Assembly: GCA_030526505.1 (NCBI GenBank)
Contig: JAUNCR010000003.1
Location: 1 to 44,827, forward strand
Length of the DNA stretch: 44,827 nt
From: Spirochaetales bacterium
GTDB taxonomy: Bacteria > Spirochaetota > Spirochaetia > Treponematales > Treponemataceae
Direction of reading: 5' to 3'
The notes below the pieces were generated by a model. The model was not told the DNA's origin. It saw nothing but the letters and a program-made list of their open reading frames with translations, and ran no database searches. This document shows positions 17,195 to 26,120 of this stretch, in pieces. The position numbers and the translations under genes are program-made. Numbering within the stretch: the stretch's first letter is position 1; every line of letters starts with the position of its first letter.

Positions 17195-19012
17195 ATGACC
17201 GCTAACGAATTACGCTCTAAGTACATTGAGTTTTTTAAATCAAAGAATCATGCAGAGATTTCAGGACAGTCTCTTATTCCTGAAAATGACCCATCAGTAT
17301 TGTTTACAACAGCAGGCATGCACCCTCTCGTTCCTTATTTGTTGGGCGAAAAGCATCCTGCAGGAACACGCCTTACAGACTATCAGAAGTGTGTTCGCAC
17401 TGGTGATATCGACGAAGTAGGTGATCCAAGCCACCTTACCTGTTTTGAAATGCTTGGTAACTGGTCCCTCGGCGACTATTTCAAGAAAGAATCCATTGCA
17501 TTCTCATATGAATTCCTTACAAGCAAAGACTGGCTTGCATTGGATCCAAAAAAGATTTCCGTAACAGTTTTCGCAGGTGATGAAAATGCTCCTCGTGATG
17601 AAGAAGCTGCATCATACTGGAAGGAAGTAGGCATGCCGGAAGACAAGATTGCATACCTTCCTGCAAGCGACAACTGGTGGGCAGCAGGTCCAACAGGTCC
17701 TTGTGGTCCTGATACAGAAATTTTCTACTGGGTTGGGGAAGGACTTCCACCACAGGGATCAAACAAGGGGACAGACAGCGCCAACTGGATGGAAATCTGG
17801 AACAACGTTTTCATGCAGTTTGAACGCAAGGATGAAAAGACTTTGGTTCCACTTCCAAAGCAGAATGTAGATACAGGTATGGGTCTTGAAAGAACAAACT
17901 GTATCCTTCAGGGAAAGACTTCCGTTTACCTTACAGAAGTATTCCAGCCAATCATCGCTGTTGTTGAAAAACTTGCAAACTACAAGTACGGCACAGACGA
18001 AGCAAAGGACCGCTCGGTTCGCATCATCGCTGACCACAGCCGTTCTTCAGTATTCATTCTTGGCGACCAGAAGGGTGTTTCTCCATCTAACATTGGAGCA
18101 GGCTATGTTCTCCGCCGCCTTATCCGCCGTGCAGTTCGCGAAGGCATGAAGCTTGGCATCGACCAGGCATTCCTTGCAGAAATCGCAGAAGCAGTAATCG
18201 CAAACTTCAAGTGCGCATATCCTGAACTTGAACAGAATGCACAGAAGGTAAAGAGCGAGCTTACACAGGAAGAAGCAAAGTTCCGCGACGCCCTCAAGAA
18301 CGGCGAAAAGGAATTCCAGAAGATGCTTCCTAACCTCATGAAGAATCCAAAGAAGGAAGTTAGCGGTAAGGTTGCATTCCGTCTCTTTGATACATTCGGT
18401 TTCCCTCTTGAACTTACAATGGAACTTGCATCAGAAAACGGATTCACAGTTGATACAGAAGGCTTCAAGGAAGCTGAACGCAAGCACAAGGAAGCTTCAA
18501 AGTCCCTTGATGCAGGCAGCGCAAAGGGTGGTCTTGCAGAACAGTCTGACGTTACAACAAAGTACCATACAGCAACACACCTCCTTCAGCAGGCACTCAT
18601 CAATGTTCTTGGTGAACAGGTTGCTCAGAAAGGTTCTAACATTACAAATGAACGCATGAGATTCGACTTTACTTTCGAACGTCCAATGACAAAGGAAGAA
18701 ATCCAGCAGGTTCAGGATATCGTTAATGAGCAGATTAAGGCTGACCTTCCTGTTACAATGGAAATCATGCCTCTTGACAAGGCTAAGGAAGAAGGCGCCC
18801 GTGCATTGTTCACAAACAAGTACGGTGAAGACGTAAAGGTTTATACAATCGGTACTAAGGACAAGTGGTTCAGCAAGGAAGTTTGTGGTGGACCTCATGT
18901 TCAGCATACAGCACAGATCGGTGACTTCAAGATCGAAAAGGAACAGTCATCTTCTGCCGGTGTACGCCGTATCCGCGCCACAATCAGCGGTGGCCTTCCA
19001 TTGGACAAGTAA
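17195..19012 (+). CDS. alaS: alanyl-tRNA synthetase, short form without C-Ala domain
   Basis: Charges tRNA-Ala with alanine. The class II catalytic core (FKSKNHAEISGQSLIPENDPS, FTTAGMHPLVPYLLG, RTGDIDEVG) and the editing domain are present; the editing zinc-binding residues are visible as HTATH from residue 458 and CGGPH from residue 564. At 605 residues it is about 270 shorter than E. coli AlaRS: it ends just after the editing domain and lacks the oligomerisation/C-Ala region. I recall the same short form in Treponema and Borrelia, so this is a lineage trait, not a truncation. No Shine-Dalgarno; the promoter predicts a leader of zero to a few bases. Confidence 0.96.
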   Translation: MTANELRSKYIEFFKSKNHAEISGQSLIPENDPSVLFTTAGMHPLVPYLLGEKHPAGTRLTDYQKCVRTGDIDEVGDPSHLTCFEMLGNWSLGDYFKKESIAFSYEFLTSKDWLALDPKKISVTVFAGDENAPRDEEAASYWKEVGMPEDKIAYLPASDNWWAAGPTGPCGPDTEIFYWVGEGLPPQGSNKGTDSANWMEIWNNVFMQFERKDEKTLVPLPKQNVDTGMGLERTNCILQGKTSVYLTEVFQPIIAVVEKLANYKYGTDEAKDRSVRIIADHSRSSVFILGDQKGVSPSNIGAGYVLRRLIRRAVREGMKLGIDQAFLAEIAEAVIANFKCAYPELEQNAQKVKSELTQEEAKFRDALKNGEKEFQKMLPNLMKNPKKEVSGKVAFRLFDTFGFPLELTMELASENGFTVDTEGFKEAERKHKEASKSLDAGSAKGGLAEQSDVTTKYHTATHLLQQALINVLGEQVAQKGSNITNERMRFDFTFERPMTKEEIQQVQDIVNEQIKADLPVTMEIMPLDKAKEEGARALFTNKYGEDVKVYTIGTKDKWFSKEVCGGPHVQHTAQIGDFKIEKEQSSSAGVRRIRATISGGLPLDK

Positions 19013-19028
19013 AAATAATGATTGCACG

Positions 19029-19055
19029 CATGTAACCTTTTCCTAAGGTTGCATG
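19029..19055 (+). promoter_or_regulatory. hairpin between alaS and the SurA-like gene
   Basis: CATGTAACCTT (19029-19039) pairs with AAGGTTGCATG (19045-19055) over 11 base pairs with a five-base loop. No clean T-run follows (TTGTAATC), so it could attenuate or protect RNA ends rather than fully terminate. Confidence 0.45.
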
Positions 19056-19076
19056 TTGTAATCTTAGAGGTAAATT

Positions 19077-20156
19077 ATGAAAAAGATTATCACAACTTTC
19101 CTTGCATCTATGATTGCTTGTGCTGCAGTTTTTGCACAGAGCGATATGACTCCTCTTGCTGTAGTTAAGCATAATAAATCAGAAACAATTACACTCAAGC
19201 AGCTTAAGACAAGGGTTGCTTTTGTTCAGAAGCAGTACGGTATGGAATCTTTCCCTGCAGAACAGAAGCAGGCTCTCCTTGAAAACATGATCAGCGAAAA
19301 ACTTCTCTGCCAGGCAGCTGCAAAAAGCGGTCTTTCAGTATCTGACAGCCAGGTGGACAATGCTTTCCTTTCAACATTCAGCCAGCAGGTTGGAAGACAG
19401 GTTACAGAATCGGAAGTTGAAGAACTTGTAAAAAAGCAGAGCGGAAAGACTCTTGACGAATATGTTAGGGAAATAAGCGGCATGTCCCTTGTTGACTACA
19501 AGGCATACCTTAAGAGCCAGCTTGTAATCCAGAACTATGTTTCACAGGTAAAGCAGAATGAAATCCGTGCAGTTGCTGCAACTGACGAAGAAATCCGCAA
19601 TGCTTTTGAAATGAACAAGTCCAGCTTCAAGTGGGACGAAATGATGAAACTTTTCCTCGTTATGGTTCCGAAGGGAAGCAACGACATGGCTGCAAAGTCG
19701 CTTTGTGAAGACATGAGAAACCAGTACATCAAGGATGCAAAAAAGTCTACTGCTTTCATTGCAGCTCCTGAAAACGGAAAAAGTTACCAGGCTGGAGAAT
19801 TGCTCATTGCAAAGACTTCACAGCAGGCACAGGCTTTGAGGTGGTCTGATGAAAAGCTCCGTGAACTCTTCTCTCACAAGGAAACTTATGTAAGCGAAAC
19901 AACAGAAACTTCAAGTGATTTCCAGTTCTATGTTGTTCTCAAGAAGTATGACGCAAAGCTTCTTTCACTCAGCGATGTAGTTCAGCCGGAAACAACAGTG
20001 ACTGTTTACGACTATATCAAGACAAATCTTTCTCAGCAGAAACAGATGCAGTACTTTACAAAGGCTGCTCAGGATCTTGCTAAGGAACTCAATACAGATG
20101 CAAACGTTGACCGCAAAAAGAAGGGTGACGCTTTGACAAAACTTCTTAACTGGTAA
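19077..20156 (+). CDS. SurA-like periplasmic chaperone/peptidyl-prolyl isomerase
   Basis: A 359-residue exported protein. Residues 1-20 are a signal peptide (MKKIITTFLASMIACAAVFA, then Gln). Residues about 28-165 match the SurA/PpiD N-terminal chaperone fold (LLENMISEKLLCQAAAKSGLSVSDSQV and a following VDNAF...YLKSQLVIQNYV). The segment about 185-305 would be the parvulin domain but its motifs are degenerate, so isomerase activity is doubtful. It probably helps outer-membrane or periplasmic proteins fold. RBS AGAGG precedes the ATG. nusB follows after 12 bases; the run SurA-like, nusB, TPR lipoprotein looks like an operon. Confidence 0.78.
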   Translation: MKKIITTFLASMIACAAVFAQSDMTPLAVVKHNKSETITLKQLKTRVAFVQKQYGMESFPAEQKQALLENMISEKLLCQAAAKSGLSVSDSQVDNAFLSTFSQQVGRQVTESEVEELVKKQSGKTLDEYVREISGMSLVDYKAYLKSQLVIQNYVSQVKQNEIRAVAATDEEIRNAFEMNKSSFKWDEMMKLFLVMVPKGSNDMAAKSLCEDMRNQYIKDAKKSTAFIAAPENGKSYQAGELLIAKTSQQAQALRWSDEKLRELFSHKETYVSETTETSSDFQFYVVLKKYDAKLLSLSDVVQPETTVTVYDYIKTNLSQQKQMQYFTKAAQDLAKELNTDANVDRKKKGDALTKLLNW

Positions 20157-20168
20157 GGGGAAATATAA

Positions 20169-20642
20169 GTGTCTCGTAGAAACGCCCGTATTCTTGCAGT
20201 TCAGGCATTGTATTCTTACGATGTAGGAAAAATGTCGTTGGATGATCTTTTGAAACTTGAATGGATTCAGAATGGTTCTGAAAATGACATTGTTCCGGAA
20301 GAACTCAAGGAAGAACTTGACGAAGCAAATGAAACTGATACAAAGGCAGAGGAGTATGATTTTGCCCGTCTCCTCATTGCAGGAACCATCAACCACATTG
20401 ATGAAATAGATGAAAAGATTAAGACTCATCTTTCAGGCGGCTGGGATTTCAGCAGACTGAACAAGGTGACTCTTGCAGTTCTCCGCATCAGTGTTTTTGC
20501 AATCCTCTATCAGAAAGATCTTAATCCTACTATTGTAATTGATGAAGCAATCGGAATCTCAAAGGATTTTGGAACAGACGATTCATTTAAATTCATCAAT
20601 GCAATTCTTGATACAATCCGCAAGGAAGAAGTAAAAGCGTGA
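20169..20642 (+). CDS. nusB: transcription antitermination protein NusB
   Basis: A 157-residue NusB, which binds boxA RNA with NusE (S10) for rRNA antitermination. The N-terminal RRNARILAVQALYSYD and the C-terminal KVTLAVLRISVFAILY...PTIVIDEAIGISKDFG blocks are diagnostic; an acidic insert (PEELKEELDEANETDTKAEE, about 43-62) lengthens the middle. The start codon is GTG at 20169 with AAGGGG upstream. Its TGA stop overlaps the GTG start of the next gene by four bases (GTGA), indicating coupled translation. Confidence 0.93.
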   Translation: MSRRNARILAVQALYSYDVGKMSLDDLLKLEWIQNGSENDIVPEELKEELDEANETDTKAEEYDFARLLIAGTINHIDEIDEKIKTHLSGGWDFSRLNKVTLAVLRISVFAILYQKDLNPTIVIDEAIGISKDFGTDDSFKFINAILDTIRKEEVKA

Positions 20643-22528
20643 GATTGAAATGCCTTTGCATAGTGATTTTATCGTCTCTATTTGCGATGTGCATTTCATC
20701 ATGTTCTTCACATTCCGAAGGTTCGTCCTTCACATCTCAGCTTGATTCCATCGATGCCTTTATTTCACAGAACTCAAATGACAGTGCGATAAAGGCGTTG
20801 AAAAAGCTGGAAAAGAAAGCCTACAGCTCTTATGACCGGCTTGGCGTCTACAAGCGGTACTTCCTTCTTGGCGAAAAAAAACTTGCCGAGAAAGTTCTTG
20901 TCAAAGGCCTTAAAAAACTCCCTGAAAATCCTGAACTGTCTGCAATCTATGTAAATTTCCTTTTGCGCGAAGAAAGGCTGGAGGAAGCTTTTGTAATCAG
21001 CAGGTGCCTTGAAAAGACAAACTATGCTTCCCTCTATTCGGAATGCGTTTTAAGAAAAGCCCTTACATCCATTTCAGAAAAGGGTCAGGTGGTTGACGAG
21101 GCATTCTCTTCCTACAAAAAGAAATCCAGAAAAGTTTTAAAAGCCGCAAGCCTTTTGCCCGACATGACCGGTGATCAGATAAAGGACATTTTCTGCAACG
21201 ACAAATTCATTCCGATTTATGCCGGTGCTTACAAAGGTTCAAAAGACAACAGGTGGCTTTACAATGCGGCTTCAGTATTAATGAAGAAGGGCGAGTACAT
21301 TTCTGCCGCGGAACTCTATCCCCAGCGAATAACAAATTACAGGGACAGCCTCTTTTGGGGCAGCGTTTTCTTTGACGCCGGACTTTATGCCCAAAGCCTT
21401 GAATCCCTTGAGGCAAGCGAGCGCCTTGCATCCCTTGACGGTACAGGCGACTATTCTGAAAACATTTATGCAGAGATATTAACCCTGCAGACTGACTGCT
21501 GCTATGTTGAAGGTGAAGAAGACCGAAGTGAAGAACTGAGGCTTAAGCTTGCTTCCATGAACAATGAAAAATACCTTACGCCTGTCCTCTGCATGAACGG
21601 GGCAATGTATTCAAGGCGCCATGAAGATGTCCTTGAAGAATACAGGCGCTTCAATTACATAGCCGAAAGGTTTCCGGAATTTATTCCAGGTGTTTCGGGC
21701 AAGGGACTTCTTGCAATCGATCAGCTTTACTGGCCAAAGGAAGACGCACTTTCTAAAAGGCTCAGAGCTGCCGGTGTAAGGACTCTGCAGATGGAAGCCC
21801 ACGATGAGATTCCTGTGGTGACTGTCGAGGATGTTTACGCCCATATTGATTCCCTGGGGGAAACCGGAAAGGCCCCTGCAATTCTTGTGCTTAAGGATTC
21901 CCTTGATAACGAATATAAGAAAACCCACGGCATGAAAAAATCAGTGTCGGACATTTGGGTTCTTCTTGAAAACAATGAAAATGAAAGGGGATATCCATCT
22001 GAAATTGCAAGGTACTGCACTGCCTATCTGATTGAAGAAAGAATGATAAAGGAAGCGGAAGGGGTTTTTGACAGCTACCTGCATAAAAAGTACGACTTCA
22101 ACATCTATGAACGGCCTGAAGACCTTGAACTTTGGGAATGCGAGCTTGCCGCCTGGTTTGCCTGCAAGAATGCTGATTTTGCCCATGGTGCAGGTTTGTA
22201 CAGGTTTATTGCCGACAGATATGGTCAGAGGCTTCCTGCCCTTAATACTTCGTCGGGAAACAGAAGCGTAACCAATTCCCTTGTTAATCTTGCCGTAGTT
22301 TATGCAAGCATCGACAATCTGGAAGAGGCCCTCAATATACTGAACCTTGCAAGCTCAAGGACAGACAGCGCAAAGGAAAAGGCCGAAATTCTGTACCGAA
22401 TTGCAGAAATCAACTGGAACCTTGGGGATTCAAGAAGTGCTTCAAGATCCCTTAAATATGCCCTTTCTCTGGACAACACCCATAACAGGGCCCGTCTCCT
22501 GCAGAAAAAAATCAAGATGGCAAAATAA
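20639..22528 (+). CDS. tetratricopeptide-repeat lipoprotein of unknown function
   Basis: A 629-residue lipoprotein. The signal peptide ends in a lipobox ISSC with Cys22 as the acylated residue, so it is anchored in a membrane facing the periplasm or outside. The mature protein is almost entirely helical with TPR-like repeats, clearest at about 60-110 (YFLLGEKKLAEKVLVKGLKK) and 555-625 (ALNILNLASSRTDSAKEKAEIL, YRIAEINWNLGDSRSA). Such proteins usually act as assembly scaffolds; nothing shows a partner. Start codon GTG overlaps the nusB stop. No transglycosylase motif is visible. Confidence 0.75.
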   Translation: MRLKCLCIVILSSLFAMCISSCSSHSEGSSFTSQLDSIDAFISQNSNDSAIKALKKLEKKAYSSYDRLGVYKRYFLLGEKKLAEKVLVKGLKKLPENPELSAIYVNFLLREERLEEAFVISRCLEKTNYASLYSECVLRKALTSISEKGQVVDEAFSSYKKKSRKVLKAASLLPDMTGDQIKDIFCNDKFIPIYAGAYKGSKDNRWLYNAASVLMKKGEYISAAELYPQRITNYRDSLFWGSVFFDAGLYAQSLESLEASERLASLDGTGDYSENIYAEILTLQTDCCYVEGEEDRSEELRLKLASMNNEKYLTPVLCMNGAMYSRRHEDVLEEYRRFNYIAERFPEFIPGVSGKGLLAIDQLYWPKEDALSKRLRAAGVRTLQMEAHDEIPVVTVEDVYAHIDSLGETGKAPAILVLKDSLDNEYKKTHGMKKSVSDIWVLLENNENERGYPSEIARYCTAYLIEERMIKEAEGVFDSYLHKKYDFNIYERPEDLELWECELAAWFACKNADFAHGAGLYRFIADRYGQRLPALNTSSGNRSVTNSLVNLAVVYASIDNLEEALNILNLASSRTDSAKEKAEILYRIAEINWNLGDSRSASRSLKYALSLDNTHNRARLLQKKIKMAK

Positions 22529-22542
22529 AAATTGCCTGAAAT

Positions 22543-22571
22543 TTGACTTTAGTTAAAAAAATTTGTAGATT
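22543..22571 (+). promoter_or_regulatory. groES promoter
   Basis: TTGACT (22543-22548), 17-base spacer, TAGATT (22566-22571). Transcription would start near 22578, leaving a 34-base leader with GGAGG before the ATG. No CIRCE element is present. Confidence 0.55.
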
Positions 22572-22611
22572 TATTAACGATACAAAAAGAAGTTAATTTG
22601 GAGGAAAATAA

Positions 22612-22884
22612 ATGACAATCAAACCTTTGGCAGACAGAGTTCTCGTAAAGCAGGCAGCTGCAGAAACAAAGACAGCTGGCGGACTCATCATCCCTGAAAC
22701 AGCACAGGAAAAGACACAGCAGGCAGAAGTCGTTGCTGTTGGTCCTGGAACAGAAAAGGAAAAGATTGCTGTAAAGCCTGGCGACAAGATTCTCTACGAC
22801 AAGTACGCAGGAACAACAATCAAGATGGATGGAGAAGACTACCTCATCCTCAAGAACTGCGACATTATTGCTATTGTAGAATAG
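22612..22884 (+). CDS. groS: co-chaperonin GroES
   Basis: A 90-residue GroES, the seven-fold lid of GroEL. Conserved blocks: IKPLADRVLVK, the mobile loop KTAGGLIIPETAQEK whose GGLII triplet docks on GroEL, and PGDKILYDKYAG. The ATG has a strong GGAGG site. It has its own promoter and is separated from groEL by about 16 kb, so the two must be balanced by independent promoters. It ends in TAG, which is good evidence that UAG normally stops translation in this genome (see rplM). Confidence 0.97.
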   Translation: MTIKPLADRVLVKQAAAETKTAGGLIIPETAQEKTQQAEVVAVGPGTEKEKIAVKPGDKILYDKYAGTTIKMDGEDYLILKNCDIIAIVE

Positions 22885-22898
22885 AAGAAAACAGAAAG

Positions 22899-22973
22899 CG
22901 GGTCATTTTGACTCGTTTCAGTCTGTGATAAAGGCCACTGTGTCATTTTGATGCGGTGGCTTTTTGTTTTTAA
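22899..22973 (+). terminator. tandem hairpins after groES, second is a terminator
   Basis: First hairpin CGGGTCA (22899-22905) with TGACTCG (22909-22915). Second, GCCACTG (22934-22940) with CGGTGGC (22954-22960), is followed by TTTTTGTTTTT. Both contain the string GTCATTTTGA, so they may be related copies. Confidence 0.75.
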
Positions 22974-23131
22974 GTCTTCCGTGGTGTATTTTTATCTTTT
23001 TGAGGGCAAATTCAGAAAATTTTCGTGCAAAATCATTTTTTTTGAAAAAAACAGGCAAAAATGATTATTCTTGGCATGTTATATGCTGTTACTTTAGTAG
23101 CAACTATTGGCAGAAAGCCAGGAGGAAGAAA

Positions 23132-23986
23132 ATGAAAAAGAGTTCTGTTTGTTATGATGATGTTGTAAAGATGCACCTTAACGAAGTTAAAAAGTATCCT
23201 CTTTTGACTCCGGAGCAGGAAACAGAGGCTGCAGAAAAAGCCCTTAGGGGAGATAAGAAAGCCCGTGACCTGATCCTTACTTCCAACATGAGGTTTGTCA
23301 TTAAGGTTGCCGCCCAGTACCGTAACCGCGGATTGGATTTTGAAGACCTTATCAGCGAAGGTTACCTTGGACTTATGAAGGCACTGGAACACTTTGATGT
23401 ATCAAAGGGCTATCACTTCATTTCCTATGCCGTATGGTGGATTCGCCAGAGCATCCTTAAGGCAATCCTTGATACTGGCAGAACAATCCGTCTTCCTGTA
23501 AACAAGGAACAGGAACTCCGCCAGATCAAGAAGGCAAAAAATGAAGTTAATCCTTTGGGAAATAAATCAGAAGCTGAAGAACTCGATGAAGTTGCTTCAA
23601 TGCTTGGAATGACACAGTATCATGTTCGCGAGATGCTTGAGATTTCAAGGGACATGAAGAGGCTCGATAAGACATTGTCTGAAGATTCTGAGACAACTCT
23701 TCTTGATACCATTGAATCAGCATTCCTGAATCCTGAAGAAACAGCCATCGAACAGGCTATGAAGGATGACATAAATGCAGCCCTTGCTGCAATGGACAGA
23801 AAATCTGCAGCCGTGGTGGCAATGCGCTATGGGCTTAACGGTTATGGCGAAAGAACCCTTAAGGAAGTTGGTGAAAAGATGAATCTTTCCCGCGAAAGGG
23901 TTCGCCAGATTGAAAAGAAGGCTGTTGAGACTCTTAGGGATTATGCTTCTAAGAACAAGTCTCTCCATGACTATGTAGTTGCTTAA
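23132..23986 (+). CDS. RNA polymerase sigma factor, sigma-70 group 2 type
   Basis: A 284-residue sigma factor lacking region 1.1 and the large non-conserved insert of primary sigma. Region 1.2 starts at DDVVKMHLNEVKKYPLLT; region 2 includes LDFEDLISEGYLGLMKALEHFD and the -10 binding YAVWWIRQSILKAI; region 3 follows (NKEQELRQIKKA); region 4.2 is LKEVGEKMNLSRERVRQIEKKA. The near-primary region 2.4 suggests that it reads TATAAT-like -10 boxes, as a RpoS-like or housekeeping paralogue. I place the start at ATG 23132, preceded by AGGAGG; the frame is open further upstream, but without a ribosome site and through the groES terminator. Its 3' end overlaps recG by 38 bases tail to tail. Confidence 0.9.
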   Translation: MKKSSVCYDDVVKMHLNEVKKYPLLTPEQETEAAEKALRGDKKARDLILTSNMRFVIKVAAQYRNRGLDFEDLISEGYLGLMKALEHFDVSKGYHFISYAVWWIRQSILKAILDTGRTIRLPVNKEQELRQIKKAKNEVNPLGNKSEAEELDEVASMLGMTQYHVREMLEISRDMKRLDKTLSEDSETTLLDTIESAFLNPEETAIEQAMKDDINAALAAMDRKSAAVVAMRYGLNGYGERTLKEVGEKMNLSRERVRQIEKKAVETLRDYASKNKSLHDYVVA

Positions 23987-26117
23987 AGGCATCGTATCTT
24001 GCAATTTTCAATATTTCCTTGTCCCGTGCAAGGTCTGCAATGGAAAGGGTAAGATAACCAGACTGGGAGGTTCCGGATATTTCTCCGGGACCTCTTAATT
24101 TTAAATCCTGTTCTGCAATGTAGAATCCGTCGGTGCTTTCGTGAAGTGCCTTAAGCCTTGCCTTTCCTTCTTCCGTAATGTTCTTTCCATAAATAAGGAA
24201 ACAGTAGGACTGCAAATCGGATCGACCGACGCGTCCCCTAAGCTGATGCAGTTCTGCAAGTCCAAACCTGTCGGCATGCTCTACTACAATGCAAGTGGCG
24301 TTTCCCACATCAACTCCAACTTCCACTACAGTGGTTGCAATGAGGACTTTTGTTTTTCCGGCGCTGAAATCTTCAAGAATCTTCTTCTGGTCTTCTTCCG
24401 GAACTTTTCCGTGGATGAGGGCACAGCTTATGCCTGGATACACCTGCCTTGAAAGGAAATCGTACATTTCTTCCGCAGCCTTAAGTGACCTGTCGTTGTC
24501 TGACTCTTCGGTTTCTTCTCCGATTCTTGGATAGACAAAATAGGCCTGGTGTCCTGCATTCAATTCCTTTCGGACCGCTTCATAAACATTCCTTTCGTTA
24601 CCCATTACCGTGAGCAATGTCTTTACGGGTTTTCTTCCCTGGGGCATTGTCCTGATGATGCTTACATCAAGGTCCCCGAAGGCAGTCAGCGCAAGAGTCT
24701 GTGGAATTGGGGTGGCACTCATCATGAGCACATCTGGAGTGTGGGCCGTTGCCCCGAATGAAACCCTTCCCTTGTCTATGATGCTTTCCCTTTGGGCAAC
24801 ACCGAACCTGTGCTGTTCGTCGATGATGGCCAGCTGAAGTTTTTTATATGAAACATTGCGGCTAAAGAGCGCATGGGTTCCGATTACAAGATTTATGGTT
24901 CCGTCACGGAGGGCGTTTACAAGGTTTTCCCTGCCTGCGCTTTTAAGGTTTCCCGTAAGGAAGGCAGCCTGTACATTCACCGGTTCCAGAAGTTTTGCGG
25001 CGTTTTCCGCATGCTGCCTTGCAAGCAGTTCAGTTGGTGCAAGGATGGCGCACTGTCCGCCGTAGTCAATGGTCCTTAGGCAGGCAAAAAAGGATACGAG
25101 CGTTTTTCCGGAGCCAACATCCCCCTGCAAAAGCCGCTGCATGTTGAAGGGAGGCCTTTCTTCTTTATTGGCCGCTTCAAGTTCCCTGTTCATCATTGCG
25201 TTGAATTCTTCCTGGCTTCTGTCGATGTCGGCATTGATGTCCATTATTGCTTTCATCTGGTCCGGAGTAAGTTCAAAGGAAAGTCTTGATGCAAGCTGTT
25301 TTTGCCTTGGAGAAAGGGATTCAAGGAAATCTTCTTTTGTAACTTCCCTTGATTTCGTTACCTGCTGGTCCGATGGTAATGCACCGCGGTGCCTTAAGGC
25401 TCTTAGTGCCATCTTGTATTCAAACTGATAGAGTTCTTCGTAAATGAGGGTGCGCCTTGCTTCTTCCACCTGTTCAAGATTTTGCGGCATGTGGATCTGC
25501 ATCAGGGCTTCATGTTTTTGCAGAAGGTTCCTTTCCTGAATGATGCTGTCAGGCAGTTCGTTTGAAACAGTCTTGCCGTAGGCTTTAAGGGCTGCCGCAA
25601 CGGTTTTCCTGTAGTTCTTCTGGCTTAATCCTTCTGTAAGGGGATAGACTGAATTCAGTCCGCTGTCTGGAACCGGTGCAGAAATGTAATCCACAAGGTT
25701 TCCTTCGTAGGCAAGGCGGGAAGCTTCAAATGCCGTGGACTGAAGTTCGTTGTATTTTATTTCAAATCTGCCGGTAAGGGAAATGATGCTTCCAACGGGA
25801 AGTGATTTTTCCAGGAAGCTTCTGTTGAAGGCTATGAGGGATGCGTTTGCAGTTCCGTCTGTAACCTGGATTTTAAGGGTTTTCATTTTCCCGTAACCGA
25901 ACCAGCTGTGGGCAATGACTTTGCAGATTGTATGAACTTTGGGATTCTGTGAAAATTCTGCCAGGGTAACTTTCTTGGTCCTGTCGTCGTAGTCCCTGGG
26001 ATAAACGGAAAGTAAGTCTGCAACGGTAAAAATGTTCAGCCTTGCAAACTGTTTTGCCGTGGCAGGTCCAACTCCAGCAAGAGATTCTACAGTTACTTTC
26101 AGTTCATTCAAAAACAT
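23949..26117 (-). CDS. recG: ATP-dependent DNA helicase RecG
   Basis: A 722-residue RecG, which reverses stalled forks and branch-migrates Holliday junctions. Residues 1-150 hold the wedge/OB domain (LAGVGPATAKQFARLNIFTVADLL near 14). The helicase core has Walker A GDVGSGKT at 332-339, DEQH at 433-436, motif III MSATPIPQTLAL, and motif VI QLRGRVGRSD. An insertion of about 20 residues rich in Glu and Asn (301-322) separates the Q-motif region LTPDQMKAI from Walker A; E. coli RecG has no such loop. The gene starts three bases after yggT, so the two form an operon. The 3' end overlaps the sigma gene. Confidence 0.96.
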   Translation of the reverse strand: MFLNELKVTVESLAGVGPATAKQFARLNIFTVADLLSVYPRDYDDRTKKVTLAEFSQNPKVHTICKVIAHSWFGYGKMKTLKIQVTDGTANASLIAFNRSFLEKSLPVGSIISLTGRFEIKYNELQSTAFEASRLAYEGNLVDYISAPVPDSGLNSVYPLTEGLSQKNYRKTVAAALKAYGKTVSNELPDSIIQERNLLQKHEALMQIHMPQNLEQVEEARRTLIYEELYQFEYKMALRALRHRGALPSDQQVTKSREVTKEDFLESLSPRQKQLASRLSFELTPDQMKAIMDINADIDRSQEEFNAMMNRELEAANKEERPPFNMQRLLQGDVGSGKTLVSFFACLRTIDYGGQCAILAPTELLARQHAENAAKLLEPVNVQAAFLTGNLKSAGRENLVNALRDGTINLVIGTHALFSRNVSYKKLQLAIIDEQHRFGVAQRESIIDKGRVSFGATAHTPDVLMMSATPIPQTLALTAFGDLDVSIIRTMPQGRKPVKTLLTVMGNERNVYEAVRKELNAGHQAYFVYPRIGEETEESDNDRSLKAAEEMYDFLSRQVYPGISCALIHGKVPEEDQKKILEDFSAGKTKVLIATTVVEVGVDVGNATCIVVEHADRFGLAELHQLRGRVGRSDLQSYCFLIYGKNITEEGKARLKALHESTDGFYIAEQDLKLRGPGEISGTSQSGYLTLSIADLARDKEILKIARYDAFKQLHSHGETCS

Positions 26118-26120
26118 CGC

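Noticed and set aside
22882..22884. Global reassignment of UAG to a sense codon
   Set aside because: groES ends in TAG at its normal length and is followed by terminator hairpins; recG and the OppA-type gene also end in TAG at sensible lengths.
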